From: Heterohyrax brucei
Lineage: Eukaryota > Chordata > Mammalia > Hyracoidea > Procaviidae
Assembly: GCA_028571685.1 (NCBI GenBank)
Contig: CM053143.1
Location: 53,189,208 to 53,253,207, forward strand
Length of the DNA: 64,000 bases
Direction: 5' to 3'
Shown in pieces: positions 56,961 through 64,000 of this stretch; the first letter of the stretch is position 1; each line of letters begins with the position of its first letter. The position numbers and the translations under genes were made by a program. The notes under the pieces were generated by a model. That model made no database searches. It worked only from the letters and a program-made list of their open reading frames with translations, and was not told the origin of the DNA.

Positions 56961-58620
56961 CATGAATTTGATGCTTTTAGGTGATAGTGACAATTTTTTG
57001 TTCCATTTAATTTTCTGTGCTGAGTCCTTTTCTTTATGTGTTTATTGTGGTTGGTTTTGTATTTGCCAAGACTACGTTTTTCTTGTTTTTTATTTTTAGT
57101 CTTATTATTTTTATTGTGTTTAAGTGAAAGTATACAATCCAAATTAATTTTGTGTGCCCACTTATCTTCAGCTTCCTCTGTTTGCCTTGCTCAGTAACAG
57201 TACACTCCTCTTTTTCATTCTATATGTCATATTCTGTTAACAATCTTCTGTCCCCTTGTCTCCACCCTTTTCTCTCCCATCTAGAAAGAGACCAGCAGGA
57301 CGGCATCCTTCAAATACATAGAGCCATAAAGTAAACATGTCATTTGGTCACATTGTATTCACAAATCCAGTCCATTTTTGTCCAACGAGTTGACCTCAGT
57401 AGTGATTACTGGTTAGGGGCAGCAGCAGGTCTAGGGGCCAAGCTCCCAGAGGATTCTCCAGGCTGTCAAATCATCAGTTGCGGTATTTTAATAGAGTTCT
57501 TCAGCTGCACCCCTCTTTTCTCTCATGTTGCCATGGGGACTCAACATTGTGTGCCCTACCATGGCTGTCTTTCGTGGTGGCCGGGCACCACCTGGTTCTT
57601 CTAGTCACATACTGATACAGTCACCCTTTCTCTTGGTGTACCTCAGATGGCAGTTTGCTAATTTTTAAACCCCAGACACCACTTACCAATATGGGGTGCA
57701 GAAGACTCTTTCAGAAGTAAGTTAGTTATGCCAATTGACCTCTGTGTCCCTAGACAGTATGGCCCCAGACCCGAACCCTACTATTTTATCTTTGAAATAT
57801 TGGGTTGGAATTAGAAGAGCTTTGAGTTTATGGTGAAGTCCAGTTAAATTGATTCACTTTCTTCTGTGTGCTGTTACTTCTTTCACCTAGCCAAATTTCC
57901 ATCAGCTATCTAATCTATGACCAATCCTCTCCCTCCCTCCCCACCTTTGTAGCCATCAAAGAATCTTATTTTCTGTACATAAGTCTATTTTTAAGGCCTT
58001 ATAGCAGAGGTTTCACACAATATTTGTCCTTTTGCTGCTGACTGATTTCACTAAGCATAATGTCTTCCAGTTGAAATCAGATTATGATATGCTTCCTAAA
58101 ATCATCATTGTTCTTTATCGTTACGTAGTGTTCCATTGAGTATAAGTATCATAGTTTGTTTATCCATTTGTCTGTTGATGGATATCTAGGTTGATTCTAG
58201 CTTTTCGCTGTTACTGACTGCGCTGTAATAAACATTTGTGTGCATGCATCTGTTCTTGGGACAGCCTTTGTTTTTGTAGAATATGTTCTAAACAGTGAGA
58301 TTAGTGGATCAAATGGTATATCTATTTCCAGATTTTTAATGATGCTCCAGATTGCTTTCCAAAGAGGTTGCACCATTTGCAATCCCACCAGCGATGTAGG
58401 AGGGTTCCAGTCTCACCACAGCCTCTTGAGCATTTGTTGTTTTGTGTTTTTTAGATCATGGCCAACCTTATTGGAGTGAGGTGTTATCTCATTGTAGTAT
58501 TGATTTGGATTTCTCTGATAGCTAACGATCATGAGCATTTCCTCATGTGCCTTTTGGCTGCCTGGATATCCTCTTTGGTGAATTGTCTGTCCATTTCCTT
58601 TGCCCATCACTTAATTGACT

Positions 58621-58790
58621 TAGGTACCGCAAAATCAGTAGGATTCCTCTGCACCAACAAAGGGATTATCTAACAGGAAATCGCAAAATCAGTACCATTT
58701 ACTTCAGTGCCCAGGAAGATAAAAATGTCTATGCATAAATCTAACTAGAGAAATAAGAGACCTATACAGAGTACCTTGTGATGTCTCTTG
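58621..58790 (+). mobile_element. Inverted ORF2 fragment inside the minus-strand L1
   Basis: In the middle of a minus-strand L1 this piece reads as plus-strand ORF2: 'cagtaggattcctctgcacc', 'aacaaagggattatctaaca' and 'ataaatctaactagagaaat' match the plus-strand L1 at 48670-48790. Minus-strand homology stops at about 58620 and resumes at about 58790. It is about 80 % similar by eye to the reverse complement of 59640-59745 in the same L1. Confidence 0.9.
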
Positions 58791-61342
58791 GATTACAGAG
58801 ATTGGACGTCAATCTGATATGCAGTTGCCAAATATTTTTTTTCTCATTCTGTAGTTGGCCTTTTAACTCTTTTGATCATGTCTTTCGATCAGGAAGAGTA
58901 TTTGATTCTTAGTAGCTCCCATCCATCCCTTCCTTCCTCTGTTGATAGTGCTTTGGTGGTTTTTGAAGTTGGTCTAAGCTGTGTAATAGAACTTCCATTG
59001 TTGACCCCATTTTTTCTTGCATAATATTTATCGTTTTAGGTTTGATATTTAGGTCTTTGATCTATTTTTAGTTAGTTTTTGTGTGAGCTGTGAGATATGG
59101 GTCCTGCTTCAGTTTTTTGCAGATGGATATCCAATTTTGCTAACACTATTTGTTAAAGAGACTACTTTTACCCCAGTTTACAATCCTAGGGCCTTTGTCG
59201 AATACAAGCTGTTCATAAGAGGATGGTGGCATGTCTTGGGTCTCAACTCTGTCACATTGTTCTATATGTCTCTTTTTATACCAGTACCAGCTTCCCTTGA
59301 GCACTGTGGCAGTGCAATGGTTTCTAGGGTTGGGTATTGTGAGGCCTCCCACTGTGTTCCTGTTCTTCAATAGTGCTTTACTTATCTAGAGTTTTTTCCC
59401 TTTCCAAACAAAGTTGGTGATATATTTCTCCACCTAAATAAAATATATCGCTAGAATTTGTATTGACATTGCACTGTGTATGTAGATTGCTTTGGATAAA
59501 ACAGACATTTTCACAATGTTAAGTCTTCCTATTCACAAGCATGGTAGGTTTCTCCATTTATGTAAGTCTCTTTTGGTTTCTTGCAGTAAGGTCTTGTAGT
59601 TCTCTCTGCATAGGACTCTTATTTCTCTAGTTAGATTTATTCCTAAGTATTTCCATCTTCCTGGGGGCTGTAGTAACTGATATTTAATTGGTGATTTCCA
59701 ATTAGATGATCTCTTTGTTGGTGTAAAGGAATCCTACCGATTTACTTACGTTGATCTTATATCTTCATACTTTGCCAAACTCTTCTGTTAATTCCAGTAG
59801 TTTACTTGTGGATTCTTAGGGATTCTCTGTATACACAATCATATTATCTGCAAATAGGGTAAGTTTTACTTCTTTGTTGATCCAGATGCCCTTTATTTCT
59901 TTGTCTTGTCTGTTTGATCTGCCTAAAACATTTAGTACAATTTTGACTAGAAGTGGTGAGAGTGGGCATCCTTGTCTAATTTCTGAACTCAAGGGGAATT
60001 CCTTCAGTCTCTCTCTGTTCAGGATGATGTAGGCGGTTGGCTTTGCATAGATGTTCCTTGTTGCATTGAGGAGCTTCCTTCTATTCTTATTTTCCTTAAC
60101 ATTTTTAGCACAAATGTGTTTTGTACTTTGTCAAATGACTTTTCTGAATCAATTGACAAAATCAGATGATTCTTATCCTTTGTACTTTTTATGTGGCTGA
60201 TCACATTAATTATTCTGATGTTGAACCAGTCTTGCATCCCTTGTATGGGTCCAACTTGATCATTGATCTATAATTATCTTTTTTTGTGGGGGTCTTTCTC
60301 TGGCTTTGGTATCAAGGTTATGCTGGCTTCATAGAATGACTTGCGGAGTATTCCATCAGTTTCTATGCTGTGAAGTAGCCTCAGTAGTATTGGAGTTAAC
60401 TCCTCTCTAACAATTTGGTAGAATTATCTGGTGAAGTCATCTGGGCCAGGACTTTTTTGACTAGCAGTTTTTTATTATTTTTTCAATCTTTTCCTATGCA
60501 ATGGGTTTATTAAGTTATTCTACTTCTCCTTGTGATAATTTTGGTAGGTGATATGAATCTAGGAATTCATCCATTTCTTCTAGGATTTCAAATCTGTTAG
60601 AGCACAGTCTTTTGTAGCATTCTGTTATGATACTTTTGATTTCCATTGGGTCTGTGTGACGTCTCCCTTCTCATTTCTTATTTGGGTTATTTGTTTCCTC
60701 TCTTGTTTTTCACTTGTAAGTTTAGTCAGCAGTTTGTCAATATTGTTGATCTTTTCAAAGAACCAGCTTTTCGTTTTGTTAATTTTTTCAACTGTTCTTC
60801 TATTCTCTAATTCGTTTAGTTCTGCTCTAGTCTTTATGATCTGTTTTCTTCTGATGTCTGAGGGGTTCCTCTGTTGCTCGCTTTCTACCTGTTCAAGCTG
60901 TAGGGTTAACTCTTTGGTTTGGGTTCTTTCTGGATGTGTGCATTTATAGAGAAAAATTGACCTCTGAGCACTGTTATCTCATAGGTTCTGGAATGATGTG
61001 TTTTCATTCTCATTTGATTCCATAAATTTGTTTATTTCATCCTTGATTTCTTCTATAACCAATGGATTTTTTGAGCACGGTGTTGTTTAGTCTCCATGAG
61101 TTCAAATTTCTACCTATGTCTTTTCTGCTATTGGCTTTATGGTCCTATAAGGTGCTTTGTAATAATCCAGTGGTTTGGATTTTGTTGAGACTTTCTATAT
61201 TTCTTAACACATGGTCTCCAATGCAAATGTTCTATGTGCATTGGAGAAGAAGGTGTACTTATCTGTTTATGGGTAAGAAGTTCTGTATATGTTGATGATG
61301 CCTAGTTCATTAATTGTTGCAATGAGATCTGTATTTTTACTG

Positions 61343-61378
61343 TTTTTTTTTTTTTTTTTTTTTTTTTTCTGGATGATC
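61343..61378. repeat. Poly(T) run of 36 in L1 ORF2
   Basis: The homologous position of the L1 at 46.95 kb has only an 8-base A-run on the plus strand ('catccagaaaaaaagtcag'). Here it has expanded to 36 T within the endonuclease region. Confidence 0.88.
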
Positions 61379-61825
61379 TGTCCATCACTGAAAGTGGAGC
61401 ACTGAAGTCTCTAACTATTATCGTGGAGTGGCCTATCTCATTTTTCAATGTTGTCAATTTTTGTTCAATGTGTTTGGATGCTCTCATATTGGCTGAATAA
61501 ATGTTTAATATTGTTATGTCTTGCTTATGTACTGAAATATTCAGCAATAAATAATGACCATCCCTGTCCACAACGGTGAATTTTATCTTAACTACTATTT
61601 TATCTGAGAATTGCATTACTACTCCTGCTCTTCGTTGTATGTTGTTGACTTGGTATGTATTTTTCCATCATTTGGTTTTCAGTGTGTTCATATCTTTGAG
61701 TCTAATGTGTGCTTCTTATAAACAACATGTAGAAGGATCATGTCTTTTGATCCACGATGTCACTAGATGTCTCTTTATTGGATTGTTTAATTTGTTTACA
61801 TTCAGTGTAATTATTGATAAGTATG

Positions 61826-62350
61826 TGTCATAGATTGAATTGTGTACCCCCCAAAATACGTGTAGCCACGTGGCTGGGTCGTGATTCCCAGTATCTTGTG
61901 ACTGTCCTCCATTTTGCGGTTTTCCTATGCCGTATGTTATAAGATTAGGGTGAGGCTGTATATCCCTTCATAGGAATACCTCCCTGCTCCACTGTAAAGG
62001 GAGTTTCCCTGGAGTATAGCTTGCCTCACTCTTACTCCTTTCATCCTACAAGAGAGAAAAGCACAGAGAAGTAGGCAGAGAACTGGGAAACTCGTACCGT
62101 CAAGCAAGCAGCACCGGGAGAAGAGCATGCCCTTCAGACCTGAGGTTTCTATGCCAAGATGCTCCCTGGACAAAGACTGATGCAATATCAGATTTTCCTC
62201 CAGAGCCGACAAGGGGGAAAGCCTTCCCCTCGAGTGGACACCCTGAATATGGACATGTAGCCTACTAGACTGTGTAAGAATAATCCTTGATTTGTTAAAA
62301 CCATCCACTCTGTGATATTTCTGTTAGAGCAGCCTTAGGTGACTAAAACA
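61826..62350 (+). mobile_element. Solo MaLR-like LTR with 5-bp TSD in L1
   Basis: The 525-bp element begins TGTCATAGATTGAATTGTG and ends GTGACTAAAACA. A perfect 5-bp duplication, gtatg, flanks it (61821-61825 and 62351-62355). Internal marks: 'ggagtttccctggagtatag', 'tgccaagatgctccctggac', 'ctgtgatatttctgttagag'. It sits between ORF1 and ORF2 of the minus-strand L1, and is therefore younger than that L1. The 123-residue minus-strand open frame at 61937-62308 is a chance frame inside this LTR. No internal region and no coding capacity. Confidence 0.95.
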
Positions 62351-62753
62351 GTATGTGTTTATTGCTGTCATTTTGATGTATTCATTTTTCTGTTGTTGAT
62401 GTTTTCTATGATGCTCTTAATATTCTGTTCTGGGTCATTCTTCTTTGTGGGTTGACTTCTCATCTTTTTCAGTGTGGATTTTGTTTATTTATTGAGACTC
62501 CTGTATAATGTTTCTTGTTTTGTTATGTCATAGTATTATTTTGCTTTGCAGCTACTCTATGATCCCCATTACTGTTCTAAGTTTAATCCTGACTTTAACT
62601 TCTGCATATCTTTTTAATTTCCTCTCTATCTGAAAGAGTTATACCTGCTGTAATACATCCTTCTTTTTAGTGTGATGGTGTCATAGTGTTTGTAATGTGA
62701 TCTCTGGTTCTCTTCTTTGAATATTGTAGCTTTGGTTGAGCTTTGTGACTTCC

Positions 62754-63874
62754 CTATCTGAGCAGGATTCTGGGTGCTGTGTCCTGCATTGCCTTCTTAA
62801 GTATGAACTTGATGTTTTGCTTTTCTAAGCAAAGAGCTTCTTTCAATATTTCTCGTAGTTTTAGTTTGGTTTTCACAAAGTCTCTAAGTTTCTGTTTGTC
62901 TGCAACTGTCTTAATTTCATCTTCATATTTGAGCAAAAGTTTTGCAGGAGGTATAATTCTTTTTTGGAAGTTTTTTTCTTTCAAGGCCATGAGTGTGTCA
63001 CACCATTGTCTACTTTCCAGCATCATTTCTGCAGAGAAGTCAAACATTAGCCTACATGGCTTTCCTTTGTGTGTTAGCTTTGCTTTAAGCCTCACAGCCT
63101 TGAGGAGCCTCTGTTTATGTTTCATTTTATTAAGCTTGCTTATAATGTGTCTGGAAACCCTGGTGGCGTACTGCTTAAGAGCTACAATGGCTAACCAAAA
63201 GGTCAGCAGTTCAAATCCACCAGGTGCTCCTTGGAAACTCTATGGGACAGTTCTGGTCTGTCCTATAGAGTTGCTGTGAGTCAGAATTGATTCAATCGCA
63301 GTGAGTTTTCTATGTCTTGGTGTCTTTCTTTTGAGGTCTAGTTTTTGTAGAGTTCAATACACACCTTGGAAATCTATGTTCTCTTGTTTCATTGTTTCAG
63401 GGAAGTTTTCTGTCAGCAACACTACAACAATACTCTCTGTATTTTCAGCTATCCCTCCCTGCTTGGGAACTCCAATTATTCATAGACTATTCCTTTTAAT
63501 AGAGTCTCACATTTTTCTTAATGCTTCTTTATTTTTCTTTTTTCTTTTCTCTGATTTCTCTTCATAAATGCTGATGTCAGTTGCTCTATCACCAAGCTCA
63601 CTAGCTCTGGCTTTCTACTCCTCAATTTTGTTCTTTTGGCTTTAGATTGAATTGTCTTATTCTATAATTTGATTATTGATCTGCTAGGTTTCAGATCATT
63701 GATGTTCCATCAGTTCAAATAGCTTGCTTAATTTTTTATGTTGTTCTACTGCATTTTGTTTAGTCTCTAGGAGGGATCTATCTATAATTATTTTCTGCTG
63801 TAAGTCTAATAATGTTAGAAAGGCTTCTTCTTCTGGGAATTTTTGTGTTTATTTTAGGAGTTTTCCAGAGCCAT
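62754..63874 (-). pseudogene. L1 ORF1 pseudogene carrying a SINE
   Basis: The probable start codon on the minus strand is at 63874 (ATGGCTCTGGAAAACTC). Coiled-coil and RNA-binding regions follow in broken frames. The open C-terminal part at 63125-62754 carries 'MALKEKNFQKRII', 'LKYEDEIKTVADKQKLRDFV' and 'EALCLEKQN', the same block as at 45.8 kb. A SINE is inserted at 63150. Without the SINE the length is about 950 bp, the normal length for ORF1. Confidence 0.88.
63150..63313 (+). mobile_element. AfroSINE in L1 ORF1
   Basis: A well-preserved plus-strand copy: 'tggaaaccctggtggcgtac', 'ggctaaccaaaaggtcagca', B-box-like 'gttcaaatccaccaggtgc', 'actctatgggacagttctgg', 'cagaattgattcaatcgcag'. The flanks 'taatgtgtct' and 'tctatgtct' are alike but not identical. 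The conserved A- and B-box-like parts are the internal RNA polymerase III promoter of the tRNA-derived family. Confidence 0.95.
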
Positions 63875-64000
63875 GTTGGACTGCTTCTTTAAGTGATTGG
63901 CTATTGTTTATTGCCTTTATGCCACCTAGAAGTTATTTGGTTTCTCTCATGTTACCTCAACAGGAGCTGAGGCATAGTTCTAACAGGATAATTGATCATC

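Larger units (their letters stand above)
52350..57070 (-). mobile_element. Older L1, ORF2 and 3' UTR
   Basis: Minus-strand L1. The 3' end lies at about 52350 ('ttcattgtgttttaagtgaa'), the 3' UTR extends to about 53230, and ORF2 runs from there to about 56960, followed by inter-ORF sequence ('tgtgtttattgtggttggtt') up to 57070. At that point the next L1's 3' end begins, so this element either ends there or is interrupted by the next one. It is more diverged than the L1s at 20 and 43.8 kb. Confidence 0.85.
57999..61825 (-). pseudogene. L1 ORF2 pseudogene, rearranged
   Basis: The minus strand holds the endonuclease (61825-61000), '[15 protein letters not shown]' and neighbouring RT blocks (60237-59800), and the C-terminal region at 58388-58197 with 'FDPLISLFRTY' and the Cys motif area. 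It ends at a TAA at 58001-57999. A 36-nt T-run at 61343-61378 and an inverted ORF2 piece at 58621-58790 disrupt it further. Many stops occur. Confidence 0.88.
57080..64000 (-). mobile_element. Near-complete L1 running off the window, itself interrupted
   Basis: Minus-strand L1 in the order, right to left: the 5' UTR (beyond 63875, cut by the window end), ORF1 (63874-62754), the spacer, ORF2 (61825-57999), the 3' UTR (57998-57080) and an A-rich tail. A SINE at 63150, a solo LTR at 61826 and an inverted ORF2 fragment at 58621 interrupt it. The T-rich left edge ('tattatttttattgtgttta') abuts an older L1 of the same strand. If the right end lies beyond 64000 it would be full-length. Confidence 0.88.

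Noticed and set aside
62779-63279. 166-residue plus-strand open frame
   Set aside because: Antisense shadow of the L1 ORF1 C-terminus running into a SINE.
63150-63313. tRNA gene
   Set aside because: The A- and B-box-like elements belong to the tRNA-derived SINE family. No copy folds as an intact tRNA with an anticodon arm by eye.

Overview
This window reads as non-coding, repeat-dense DNA from a placental mammal. I found no host exon, tRNA, rRNA, CRISPR array or operon, and no open reading frame that looks like a host gene. The best clue to the organism is about 25 copies of a tRNA-derived SINE whose sense strand runs 'gaaaccctggtggcgtag', 'gctaaccaaaaggtc', 'ttcaaatccaccaggcgctcc', 'ctatggggcagttctac', 'cagaattgactc'. 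I recognise this as the afrotherian tRNA-SINE (AfroSINE) and, from its density, would place the window in Paenungulata, most likely elephant. That placement rests on memory of the family, not on a database search.

Layout. 1-3.9 kb: AT-rich DNA with two SINEs. 3.9-8.7 kb: remains of an older L1 on the plus strand, broken by SINEs and by a MaLR-like LTR with internal sequence. 9.0-9.5 kb: a solo LTR. 9.9-13.7 kb: two plus-strand L1 remnants, one split by an ERVL-type solo LTR. 13.7-20 kb: mostly unassigned DNA with a MIR, an L1 3' tail, two MaLR-like LTRs and a duplicated 124-bp segment. 20.07-21.80 kb: a 5'-truncated L1 with a perfect 18-bp target-site duplication. 21.90-23.17 kb: a mariner DNA transposon. 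24.8-27.7 kb: three SINEs and an internally deleted L1. 27.7-32.4 kb: unassigned DNA, an ancient L1 piece, and simple repeats. 32.4-36.05 kb: a minus-strand L1 with a complete 5' end but no 3' half. 37-43.6 kb: SINEs, L2 fragments and an old L1. 43.8-51.3 kb: a structurally near-complete L1 (7.4 kb) with target-site duplication. 52.35-64 kb: two minus-strand L1s abutting or nested, the second itself carrying a solo LTR, a SINE and an inverted ORF2 fragment, and running off the end of the window.

The elements do not act together as a pathway. The one functional link is the usual one: L1-encoded endonuclease/reverse transcriptase is the machinery that mobilises tRNA-SINEs, and several SINEs here have target-site duplications consistent with that. 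All coding remnants carry stops, frameshifts or truncations.

I looked for an undescribed system and did not find one. The most unusual items are rearrangements inside L1s: a 54-bp-arm fold-back in ORF2 at 48.2 kb, an oppositely oriented ORF2 piece at 58.6 kb, an L1 with its middle missing at 26-27.7 kb, and an ORF1-to-endonuclease deletion fusion at 34.2 kb. Next come the 124-bp duplication at 16.2/19.0 kb and the mariner element.
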